Made by a program: the position numbers and the translations under genes. A DNA stretch of 64,000 nt from Cercis canadensis (lineage: Eukaryota > Streptophyta > Magnoliopsida > Fabales > Fabaceae): contig QAOA01005839.1 of assembly GCA_003255065.1 (NCBI GenBank), positions 385,877 through 449,876 on the forward strand, in the 5' to 3' direction. Positions 45,414-55,507 of the stretch are shown here, piece after piece. The notes below the pieces were generated by a model. The model was given only the letters and a program-made list of their open reading frames with translations, had not been told where the DNA came from and did not search any database. Every line of letters begins with the position of its first letter. Position 1 is the first letter of the stretch.

Positions 45414-46933
45414 TTTTGAAATTCAAGAGGTTGCTGCTGAAAAATAAGATATGCCTTATATCAAACAACCAAAAAATAAAAGCAACGATGATGATGATGA
45501 TGAAGATAATAATAATAATAACAACAACAACAACAATGATAATACTAACAAATAACAATAACAGTAGTTCTAACAATACTAATAAGATGAAATACCAAAT
45601 AAGTTACAATCATCAAAAAATGACAAACAGAATATAAATATGGATAACAGACCCTAAACATCATCACATTTCTCTCCACCTTTATTTGTGCAATTTGTTT
45701 GGGAGAAAAAGGGAGATGATATATGTACAAAGACAAGTGAACATCTAGGCCTACATATTGAAGTGAAGAAGATAACAACACTTACACTTGGAACTAGAAA
45801 GGGCAATGCCCATTGATCCAACATAAAACAGAGAATTGGTTTACCAGTTTCACTATATACAGGTCTTTACAATCAAATATATCTTTTACGCATTAAACAA
45901 GGTGTCATGATCATACCTATGATGAGATAAATGGCATTCTAACGCTTAAAAATTTCAGAATATTTGATAATTAATCTCAAAAGGAGCACTTGTTTTGGCC
46001 ACCTTCAGAGGGGAGGGGGAGATGAAAGCAAACAACTCTTCATAGCACTACTTTATAATACCAAAAAAAAAAAAATCCACAGCAATAAATAAAATAAGTT
46101 TTAAAGAAACCAAACAACACCCCAAAAAGTCCAGACCATAATACATAATTAGCTTTCTTGTAAAACCATAAATCAAGACATTCAGGCTGTTCATTTCACT
46201 TACTTTCTCAACAAACTAAAGCCTATGAATTCAAACATTAAAACCTGCAATATATATCTACTCTAATTCTAAATTACTTCACAAGAAAGGATCAATCTCA
46301 TGAGCCACTATAAAACCATTTATGTTATCAAAAATTACAGCCAGCTCATAAAACCATTTATGTTAAAGGTATTGCTATCCTTATGGATGTTGCTCAACAT
46401 AAACAAAGTCCCTAACTGTGAACTGTCTTTCAGTTCTGTTCTTGTTGACCAACTGCTGCATTCTAGTTTAAGCCTTGGCCAAGTGTGGTTAGCAGTGGAT
46501 TTATAGTTGCCTTCCTTGTAGTTGAGCATCTCTCAGCAACCTCATTGATTGCTTGACTGATAGGTAGTTTTCTACCAGAATTCAACTAAAGACAATCAGC
46601 TAGTCCATTCCTTAGCATAGTCTTCAGACATGTAATGAAACTACATTGTTTATCCACTTCCACTAGTATGATTAACCTTCAAGAAACTAAAATTTCTTAC
46701 ATGGTATTGGACAACCTTTTCTTGCCCTCTCCAATAGAAATTAGATACCTTCCTTTTGTGTGTTCTGTTGCTGTGAATGATTAAGAACTGAACCCTGATT
46801 CTTGTGAGAGCTCAAATTGATTTGGTTAAGTAATTTCAGCAGCAAAACTCTTCATAAAATCTTCCATCCAAACAACCACTCATGTCATTTCCAAAATATT
46901 TCACCCCGGGAATCAACAATCCCCAGCTCCATA

Positions 46934-47130
46934 GCTCTGATACCAGCTTGATAGAAGGAAACTCTGATCTCAATCATAAGTCAAGTGCTTATTACAATCA
47001 CTTAAACCTCATACAAAGTAATGATCAACTAACAGGAACTACTTCCTAACATACTTCTCCAAAAGGAAGAATAAAGAAACTGCTTCTTTGGTTTGCCAAT
47101 TCACGCCTCATAGCTACCCACCTGCTAACA
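46934..47130 (-). mobile_element. LTR-retrotransposon remnant: LTR end plus primer-binding site
   Basis: On the minus strand, TGGTATCAGAGC (46945-46934) is the standard initiator-methionine tRNA primer-binding site of plant copia-type and TRIM elements. It is preceded three bases earlier by CTATCA, a possible LTR 3' end. A possible LTR 5' end, TGTTAGCAGG, lies at 47130, which would make a short LTR of about 182 bases, more TRIM-like than copia. No second LTR or coding region was found, so only a fragment remains. Confidence 0.55.
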
Positions 47131-47162
47131 ACCCTTACTGATTATAGAGAATATTTTTATTC

Positions 47163-47218
47163 TACATGCACTTGGTGTCACCTTATGGTCTACATATGCT
47201 TGGTGTCACCTTATGGTC
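47163..47218. repeat. 28-base tandem pair
   Basis: Two adjacent copies sharing CTTGGTGTCACCTTATGGTC, with a few differences, just outside the putative LTR. Confidence 0.85.
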
Positions 47219-47242
47219 TAGATTTGTAAAATAAAATATGAT

Positions 47243-47842
47243 ACCAAACTAACCCAAAACACATTAAAAACACACAGTAATATGATATGATAAAATTGAG
47301 ACCATAAACAGACCACATTCATTTGCAAATCCAATAAGTAAAATAATCACAAAAAAGTTAGTGATAAGCTCTAAAGAAACATGATAAGAATAAAATTAAA
47401 GGACATTTTTGGCCATTTGGCTTATTAACAAGAAAAGAAAAGAAAAATGACATAAAATTTTCATTTATGATTTACTTATTAAAAAATTTTCTGATACTAA
47501 AGGTCTTCAAGCCACAAAAAAAAAAAATAAGGAAGATTGTTNACCAAACTAACCCAAAACACATTAAAAACACACAGTAATATGATATGATAAAATTGAG
47601 ACCATATACAGACCACATTCATTTGCAAATCCAATAAGTAAAATAATCACAAAAAAGTTAGTAATAAGCTCTAAAGAACCATGATAAGAATGAAATTAAA
47701 GGACATTTTTGGCCATTTGGCTTATTAACAAGAAAAGAAAAGAAAAATGACATAAAATTTTCATTTATGATTTACTTATTAAAAAATTTTCTGATACTAA
47801 AGGTCTTCAAGCCACAAAAAAAAAAAAATAAGGAAGATTGTT
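47243..47842. repeat. About 300-base direct duplication around an N (assembly join)
   Basis: Bases 47243-47541 and 47543-47842 match almost perfectly; the differences are single bases such as AGTGATAAGC/AGTAATAAGC plus poly-A length. They are separated only by the N at 47542, inside the DUF1644 leader intron. Confidence 0.92.
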
Positions 47843-49186
47843 CAAGGGTGGAAAATCAACATAAATAAAGAACATGTAAAACAGAAACAGATCAAGATTC
47901 TTTTCCTTTTAAATGAATCTTCAAAAGAACAAAAAGTCCCAACATATCATTTTATTCCAGAAAGATCCCATCAACCAAAATTCATAATACCTGAACAATT
48001 TTCCTTTATAATCTTTATATTCGATGAAGGGAGCTACAGATAGCAAAGAAAAAAATGAATTATCTAACGTTGCAAATTTGCAACTTTCATTGTCCTGGTG
48101 TCTGCCCGGACATTCAGTTTACCAGTGGAACAGATCAAGAAAATTCATCTCCTTCTTTACATCTTTGAACTGCAGAAAGACTTATTTATAGAAAGTTGCA
48201 CCAGAACACTTTTGCTCAGAGTTGTACAACTAATAATACTCTTTTCTTTTTATTCTTTGTCTTTTCCCCCATTTAGAATTAGTTATAATGAAGTGGTAAC
48301 ACGTGCTTGTTAGCATCTTGGAATTGCTTACTATGCTTTCAGAAAGTAAAACTTCGTTATGTTTTTCAGCATATGCCTCAACACTTAATGTCACAAAGCA
48401 CAAAATGACACAAGATAATATGCCTGCAGATAGTATTTAGGGAAGATTACTGAAAGAAGCAAACTGTATTCGCAAATATGGTGGCTAGGCAACAAATAAA
48501 CCAAAAGCAAATAAGCAATACAATCATTTTGTTTGTGAAATGAAAAATAAACCAAAAGCTAAATGGTGCATATATAGGACATCATTTCTCCTACAATACA
48601 CTAGGAATACACAAACAACCCTGACCAAAAAAGCACTCTCAAAATGACTCTCAGTAAACCTCGCAATAAGTATTTTCTGGCGCACCCTGGTAGCCGGACT
48701 GATCTGAGCTAACCAAATCAAACCCAAAAAAAAACCTCAAAAGGATGGGAAACTACAAATGTAATAACAAATTTGAGCCAGTTCTAACTCAAAAGTTTAA
48801 TTGACATGACTATACCCATAAAAACATAATAAGAAACAGGGGCCAAACGATACAAACCCTAAAGAAACGGGAAGATCAAAGTGCTAACATTCTATCAGAC
48901 CCAAAATTGAAAAGGAAACATTCATATGCCAACACCCAACAAAACATAGGGTAATTTAAATGACCAAATTCTGAAACTTGAGCTAAAACGAAAACAGAAA
49001 ACATTCTGTGACGATGAACATATAGTCAAGTACAAAAGAAAACCAAGAAATTTTTTTTGAATTGAATAGGATACCCAGAAATTGTTAAACAATGGCAGAA
49101 TTCAGAGGGGGAAGAGATGATCAAAGATTGAAGTACAAGGTGACCAGCAGTGAAGAAAGGAGAGAGAAACCATGGCTATGGCTAAC

Positions 49187-49290
49187 CTGGTCGTGTGGGT
49201 GAGTGGCGTTAAGCAGAAGGCACAGACTGAGTCAGAGAAGAGTAGATCACAGAGAAGCCGGCAAGAGAAATTGAAGAGAGACGAAGGGTG
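49187..49290 (-). other. Leader exon and promoter-proximal region of the DUF1644 gene
   Basis: The minus-strand leader ends at the donor CAG/GTTAGCC. A corresponding donor, CAG/GTTTGCC, is present at 54747 in the broken copy, which supports the assignment. The upstream limit is approximate. Confidence 0.5.
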
Positions 49291-49798
49291 TTTGATTTTA
49301 GCCCTAAATTAACTATTTCATGAAATAACCCAAGAATACAGAACCATGAGAAAACCCGGCTTCTATTCGAGGTCGTCTCGTCTGGTAGACTGGTTCCTAT
49401 TTAAATAGTTTCTTCCTCTTTTTCTATTTTATTTTTATTTTTTCTAATGTTATTATTTTATTTTTCAGTCATTGGTCCTTTTTTCTTTGTGCTGGAATGG
49501 ATTACAAACAAAGTGTTAATATCCCCAAAGCCCATGGTGTCTTAAATGTTAAGCATTTTCTTTGTGATGATCCACCACTCTATCTTGGTATGTCTTATTG
49601 CTACCATGGGTGCCTTACCCCACAGTGATTCGAGTATAAGTGGGCAAGTTCCATAAAACTAACCATGAGATTCTTTCTATATTAGCCACACAAAAATACT
49701 AAAAAACAAAAAGCAGACTTGTTTATCCTTAGCCTAATGAATTTATGAAGTTTTTTCTCCTAGTCTATCAACAAATTCAAAATACACCAAAAAAAAAA

Positions 49799-49861
49799 AA
49801 AACAATAAGAATAATAGTAGCTNAAAAAGTGAAAAGAAAAACAATAAGAATAATAGTAGCT
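49799..49861. repeat. Short direct duplication around an N (assembly join)
   Basis: ACAATAAGAATAATAGTAGC occurs on both sides of the N at 49823, again the pattern of an unmerged overlap. Confidence 0.75.
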
Positions 49862-49992
49862 TTTTGACATCAATATATCTCTTTTTAAAACAACTACTCA
49901 ATAAGAAACTTCCTCATGAGATTCTTACATAAAAACGATGGCTTATTATGGAACATCAAGGGACACTACCACCAAATTAAGACTTGTTTATC

Positions 49993-50265
49993 ACCCGATG
50001 AGAGTTGGTTTAACGGTTAGGAAACTCATTGAGTTTTATGGTGTCTTGCGCTTGAGACCTCATGGATGCACTTTCCCTAGTTGTTGGAGAAAAAATTATT
50101 GTAAGTGTTAAGCATCTTCTTCATGGGGACCCACAGACTCAATGTTGGCATGTCTAATTGCTACTTTGGGTTTCTTATGCTACGGTGATCTGGTATTAGT
50201 GGACAGGGTCAATGAAATTAACCATGAGACCACTTTTTCCATTGCCAAAAAAAAAAAAAAAAAGG
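49993..50265 (+). mobile_element. tRNA-derived SINE with poly-A tail
   Basis: It has an A-box-like GAGTTGGTTTAACGGTTAGG (about 50001) and a B-box-like GCGCTTGAGACCTC (about 50049). A roughly 200-base body follows, ending in about 18 A bases. The flanks GACTTGTTTATC (left) and GACTTTGTTTATC (right of the tail) may be the target duplication. An A-box-less copy lies at about 49530-49700, and a weaker fragment at about 55142-55260. A near-identical partial copy follows the N at 50581. Confidence 0.6.
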
Positions 50266-50988
50266 TGGACTTTGTTTATCCTCAACCCAACAAATTTAGA
50301 AGTTTTTTTGTCATAGTCTACCCACAAATTCAAACTACGCTACTATCACACACAGGGAAAAAAATAAAAAGAAAAACGATCGGAAAAATATCAGCTTTTT
50401 GACATCATTTTACCTCTTTTATAAACAAATACTCAATGAGCAACTAGAACATGTCATGAAGGAGCTGAATGTTGAAAGGCAACGCGGCAAAGAGCTCAAA
50501 GATATGCTAAATACCAGAAGAATGCGATGCTGGTATGCAATTCCATTACAAAAGAGCATCAGAAAGGAGGCTAATATGTTNCTTATGCTACGGTGATCTG
50601 GTATTAGTGGACAGGGTCAATGAAATTAACCATGAGACTACTTTTTCCATTGCCAAAAAAAAAAAAAAAGGTGGACTTTGTTTATCCTCAACCCAACAAA
50701 TTTAGAAGTTTTTTTGTCATAGTCTACCCACAAATTCAAACTACGCTACTATCACACACAGGAAAAAAAAAATAAAAAGAAAAACAATCGGAAAAATATC
50801 AGCTTTTTGACATCATTTTACCTCTTTAATAAACAAATGCTCAATGAGCAACTAGAACATGTCGTGAAGGAGCTGAATGTTGAAAGGCAACGCGGCAAAG
50901 AGCTCAAAGATATGCTAAATACCAGAAGAATGCGATGCTGGTATGCAATTCCATTACAAAAGAGCATCAGAAAGGAGGCTAATATGTT
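50174..50988. repeat. 407-base direct duplication around an N (assembly join)
   Basis: Bases 50174-50580 and 50582-50988 match end to end at about 98 percent, the differences being scattered substitutions and poly-A lengths. They are separated only by the N at 50581. This is most simply one locus seen as two alleles and joined without merging. Confidence 0.92.
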
Positions 50989-51246
50989 CTTCAATCAAAT
51001 GCAAATGCTAACTCACCTACTCAACTTAGCCTGTAAGAAGGTGAGTAAGAAGTTGAGTAGGTGAGTAAGCATCATGATTCTGATTGAAGAGCATGTTAAC
51101 CCCCTTTTTAATCAACTTTTCCAATGCAACCTTGTCATCTGAGTAATGGAACCTACATATCAATATCGCATCCGGTTTAGCATATCTTTGAACTCTTTGT
51201 GCTTTCCAACATTGACCTACTCCATCACCTCATCAAGCTGCTCGTT
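50845..51246. pseudogene. Inverted repeat of a type I MADS (AGL62-like) C-terminal fragment
   Basis: The plus arm (about 50845-51032) reads open as LNEQLEHVVKELNVERQRGK, then ELKDM and RCWYAIP. The minus arm (about 51246-51041) encodes a matching but stop-interrupted version, HLNEQLDEVME, then FKDMLNRMR. Their similarity meets at a short loop around ACTCACCTACTCAAC / GTTGAGTAGGTGAGT. The pattern of a coiled-coil segment with a Lys/Arg-rich 'RGKELK' step, then a Trp, resembles the region after the MADS domain in AGL61/AGL62 proteins. No MADS domain was found nearby. A partial near-identical plus-arm copy before the N at 50581 is an assembly duplicate. The family call is tentative. Confidence 0.45.
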
Positions 51247-51829
51247 AAGGTGATTTCTCATTACCTCGGTGGCGGTGAGCCTCAATGATCTGTAATGACC
51301 CATCTTTCCAATATGGGAAATCCGTAAAGAAAGTGACCAAATAAAAATAACGTTACCTTTTGAGAAGATGATGAGAGCATATCTTCATCCATTACTCTGT
51401 AGTGGACTGAACGAGGCTAACAAGTCACCGAAGCTTTCTCATTTTAGCCATGGTGAATCGGGTCACGGGAGACCTTCCAATTTTGTTTGAATTTTCATTT
51501 ATCTATTTATGGGCTTCTTCCTAAATTTATAGGAAATTGGTTATTCTCGATTTCGAATTGATTCATTTTCGTCTTCGTTTTATTCTATGATCAAAGAGTG
51601 CGAAATTTGCTTTCTGTATATAGCATAAATCTTGCGCTCCATCATAGCTCAACCAGCAGTCCCTTGTGGTTGGAATTCTTTCAGAACTGAAGACCTCAAG
51701 TTCCAAGAGCAAAATCCCAGTTACAAAAACCCAACTTCGAGAGTTTCACCTGCTTCTTTGTTGCAATGACCCAAGAAAATTTTATGATTTCAGGAGTCTG
51801 CTGTATTTCTCTCATAAATTCAGCAAACA

Positions 51830-52240
51830 TGTTCCATGGCAGAAGAATGCATTTGTTCCGCTAGTGTTAGGAGAGCAAATACCACAAAAAATTACCATTT
51901 TCATTCATGTATTGCATGAAATGAGTGGATAAAGTCATAAGAAACGTCTATGAGTATTAATGTTAAAAAAAATCCCACACCTTGTTAGATATTCACACAA
52001 ACAAAATAAATCAATTGGGAACCTGCAAAAAAGGCTATGGTTGGGACTGTATCCCACATAAAGTTGTTGGTGTTAACTATCATAGTCTCTCAACCTACTG
52101 GTAATCCAAGAATTGAAGCATAACTAAGAACCAGAACCCCTTGTAAGAGCAAAAGATTAAACCAGCTCCAAAGCCAGAACTGAAGCTCAGAAAAAATAGT
52201 CTGGCTCCCATAAGTCAGGGTTCCAGTCATCCATTGGAGA
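51830..52240 (-). pseudogene. Broken 3' fragment of the IQM gene
   Basis: This stretch matches the end of the last IQM exon and its 3' UTR (about 55330-55850). Matches include AATCAATTGGGAA, AGTTGTTGGTGTTAA and GAACTGAAGCTCA in the same order and orientation. About 120 bases corresponding to the IQM C terminus and stop codon are missing, and the frame is broken. At about 52240 the IQM similarity stops, and DUF1644-like sequence begins about 15 bases later. This is the duplication junction. Confidence 0.75.
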
Positions 52241-52254
52241 CCAGAATAACCAGG

Positions 52255-54790
52255 ATGAGACATGCCGATCCTCCATCGAAATGCCACCTTCATTGTACTC
52301 TATTCTAGAACTCAGTTGAACTGTGTTAAGAACATCTCATTTCCTGTTCCATCCTTTGCCAATCATGTTCTCGCAATGGATCCACCTCTGCCCGGTTGAA
52401 CAGAAGGATGTTCTGATCTAGCATGCTTCCTGAGTTGAGAATACATCCCATAGAATTTGCATGTCTCAGAAGAATAATTCCTCTTCTTAGAATTCATGTA
52501 ATCCCAAGCAGGCTCCAAAACCATATATCCATATATTTCTCCCCGGCAAAGAGGGCAGACAAACTATGGAGGCTCGCACATTCTGCAGAGCAGCAGAGCA
52601 CCCAGCCTCTGACCGAACTTCCCTTCTCCTGCAAGAGGCTGTGCTTGTGACAGGAATTTCTGTCAGTTTTACTGTTGAGCTATAAGAATATGACTTACAA
52701 AATTGGTCAAGGCAATTGGAGTGCCTTTGACTCGTATTGCACATATACCTTGATTCCATGCAGATTGGGCAGCTAACCTCATCCCATTCTTTGACATCCT
52801 CAACTGATCCCAACCGATCATTTTTGGACTTTGGATGGGTTAGGCGACCTACAGTGATCAATAGATGAGGACTTCACTTTTCTAACCTTAGCCGTTTTTG
52901 AAACTCAAGGTGTTGCTGCTGAAAAAGAATAGTGCGTAATAACAAATGTGATACAATCATTAAAAACAAGACCAATAAAAGCCACAAGAAACAATAGACC
53001 CAAAATGAAATTGCAAATACAGACCATAATTTACCCCACCATAAACTACAAATACACAAAAAATACCTGACTGGGAAATGAAAAGAAGGAAAATCTACAA
53101 CTATTTTTGTATGCACTGTGATAGCTGGACTGATCTTAGCTAACTCCAACAAGTAGAAAGACAATCAATAAAAACCTATGGCTAAGAAACCAAGCATGTT
53201 ACAATAATTGTGAAGCAGCTTAGACTTGATAGATAAAGTGAGTGGGCTTAAACCACAAAAAAGGAAAAAATAAAAGAAGCATAGAGATCCAAGGACACAA
53301 ACCCCAAGAAGCCATAAGGAAAAAAGAAGAACAAAATGGCAAGATACTATCAACCCAAAAACTAGAATGCTATTATTTGCCAGAAGGAAATCTCCCAAAT
53401 AACAATCTGAAAAGCGCATTTCAGTTCAAAGTTAGAATATTCCCATGAAATATATGTATACATGAAGTTCGGAACTTTATGAATAAACTGACTTATCCAT
53501 CTCGTTAAAAATTGAAGAGGCCCTAGATATGTTAATTCTTAAAGACTAGAAAATTGTTTCCTGGTTGCAGCTATTGGCTCGTGTGTCTGCATCTAATGAA
53601 ATAATCTCTCTTTGTTTTCTTCTTTTCATGGGGAAGGATCTTAAGAAATCGCAACAGGAGTGGCATTGTATAAACTTTATTTTCCAAAAACAACCAACAA
53701 TGGGACTAGTATAACTATTATATGTATATTCTCGTTAATCCAGAGGAGCGCATAGTAACAGTTACAGTTCTATAATGTTTAGATTACACAATTATTATAC
53801 CTTGATCTGTTTAAAATCTATATCATATCATAAACACATTAAGGATAAATTCTTTAGTCTTTAGTCTTTACTTCTCTTTCTCAACTAAACAAAGCACCAG
53901 CACATAAGAAAAACTTGGAATATAACAAGATGAAACTCTATGGTTTTAAAAACAAAGGAAAAGAGCATAAACAGATTACTAAAATAACATTGCAGTACAA
54001 CATCAGTTTGTAGATGCTCAACGGATACAACACTCCCACATAAGTTAGATCACTCTTCATTGACACGTCTACATAAGTGACCAATGTTGAAAAAATCATT
54101 TAATTATCTAGAATGTAGAGGGTCCATCATTGACGAAATAAAACATCGCGGGCTATCATAGAACAAAATAACAGATTGCTAACAGATTAACGAGTATAGC
54201 AGAAAGTATTAACCTAGAAANAAACAAAAGAGCATAAACAGATTACTAAAATAACATTGCAGTACAATATCAGTTTGTAGATGCTCAACGGATACAACAC
54301 TCCCACATAAGTGAGATCACTCTTCATTGACACGTCTACATAAGTGACCAATGTTGAAAAAATCATTTAATTATCTAGAATGTAGAGGGTCCATCATTGA
54401 CGAAATAAAACATCGCGGGCTATCATAGAACAAAATAACAGATTGCTAACAGATTAACGAGTATAGCAGAAAGTATTAACCTAGAAACCAACGTTATATA
54501 ACAACACGGACAATCCACAGACCAAATTCTGAAACGTGAACTGACAAAAAGATCAGAAAACATTCTGAGACAACGAAGAGAATTTTTATTTTAAAAAAAA
54601 AAAAATTAAATAACTACGATACCAAGGAAAAGAAAAAATTGAACTTTGACAGAACCTTGGCTGGAAAATCATAGAGGAACAGCCGCAAGGAAAGAATTAT
54701 AACAAGGCAAGAGCAGGAGAATCAAATTTGAGGAAAAATGGCAAACCTGGGCAGGGAGAGAGAGAACAGAGACGGAGAACTAGAAGCAAG
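52255..54790 (-). pseudogene. Broken tandem duplicate of the DUF1644 gene
   Basis: Coding-related sequence at 52255-52900 plus a leader intron and leader exon (donor CAG/GTTTGCC at 54747) parallel the intact gene at 44205-49290. It is not functional as DUF1644. The start codon is lost (AAAAATGCC of the intact gene corresponds to AAAAACGGC near 52893). About 19 residues of the first zinc module are deleted (CPICMES joins almost directly to MCNTS). A frameshift precedes the CPLCRGEIYGY region, and most of the Arg/Ser-rich tail is missing at the junction with the IQM fragment. A reduced 124-residue frame (52861-52487) remains open but lacks the metal-ligand set. Confidence 0.85.
53950..54488. 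repeat. About 270-base direct duplication around an N (assembly join)
   Basis: Bases 53950-54220 and 54222-54488 are nearly identical (for example CATAAGTTAGATC against CATAAGTGAGATC) and are separated only by the N at 54221, inside the intron of the broken DUF1644 copy. Confidence 0.92.
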
Positions 54791-55507
54791 TGGAGTCAGT
54801 GTTTGATTTGCAATTTATAATAATTCAGAAAAGAAAGGGCGTGGCGGGGGCGGGATCATCACGGTCAGCTTCGGAGTTGGGTTCGGTAAATATGTATTTT
54901 CTTTATTTCCTTCCCGTTGCCGACTTTTTTATTGGGCTTATATGGACTACTTTGGAAAGTCCAAACAAGACCCATCTGAAAGTCCAAAGGGCTACTGCGT
55001 TAGTAGATCTGTTTACCAAGCTTGACAAAAATACGTATACCCTTTGCTGGTTACGAAACTTGAGCTTCATAAATATACTTTCTCTGATTCTTGAAAGAAA
55101 ATTGAGTGTAAGTCTTGAGTGTCCTTTCATGGAAGCCACGACCTAGTGTTAGTATACCCTATTGCTACAAAGGTGCCTCGTGTCACGGTGATTCGGGTTT
55201 AACTGGTAGTTCAACACATGTTATAAGATCACTCACCAATGTTAGCATTTTTCCTATAAAGACTGCAACTGTATAGAAGACATGGCAAAAACATAATCTC
55301 AATCCAGGAATCTGCAGTAATTGTGGAAAATTGAATTTGTTTCCTTTGTATTAGGAGGGCATAAACCCACAAAAATTTTACAATTTTCATCCTGTATTGT
55401 ACAACTTGAATGGAAAAAGAATGCCTATATAAATTAATAGAAAGAATGTGAAAAAATTTGTACGTTTTGTTTCATATTCACACAAAAGAATAAATCAATT
55501 GGGAAAT
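54791..55507. other. Spacer between the broken DUF1644 copy and IQM
   Basis: Contains the former promoter side of the DUF1644 duplicate, a possible SINE scrap (55142-55260) and the IQM 3' UTR. No coding exon was seen. Confidence 0.5.

Larger units (their letters stand above)
45437..49186 (-). other. Long leader intron of the DUF1644 gene
   Basis: About 3.75 kb between the leader donor (CAG then GTTAGC at 49186) and the acceptor at about 45437. It holds microsatellites (ATG and AAT/AAC units, 45488-45545), an LTR-retrotransposon scrap (46934-47130), a 28-base tandem pair (47163-47218) and a 300-base assembly duplication (47243-47842). No coding exon was seen. Several stretches recur, diverged, in the intron of the broken copy near 52.97-53.16 kb and 54.52 kb. 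Confidence 0.6.
49500..50460. repeat. Diverged two-copy segment (units about 49500-49915 and 50030-50460)
   Basis: Both units carry the same order of blocks: a TTAAGCAT(C/T)TTCTTTGTG-like block, a TGTCTTATTGCTAC / TGTCTAATTGCTAC block, AACCATGAGA, ACTTGTTTATCC, CACAAATTCAAA, and GCTTTTTGACATCA followed by ACTCAAT(A/G)AG. Identity is roughly 75 percent, and no N sits at the boundary between the units. This is an old duplication, distinct from the near-identical join copies nested within it. Confidence 0.65.
49291..51830. other. Repeat-rich spacer upstream of the DUF1644 gene
   Basis: Promoter side of DUF1644 followed by a two-copy segment containing a SINE, two assembly joins (N at 49823 and 50581) and an inverted repeat with MADS-like coding similarity. 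From about 51400 to 51830 nothing was recognised beyond ordinary spacer. Confidence 0.6.
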
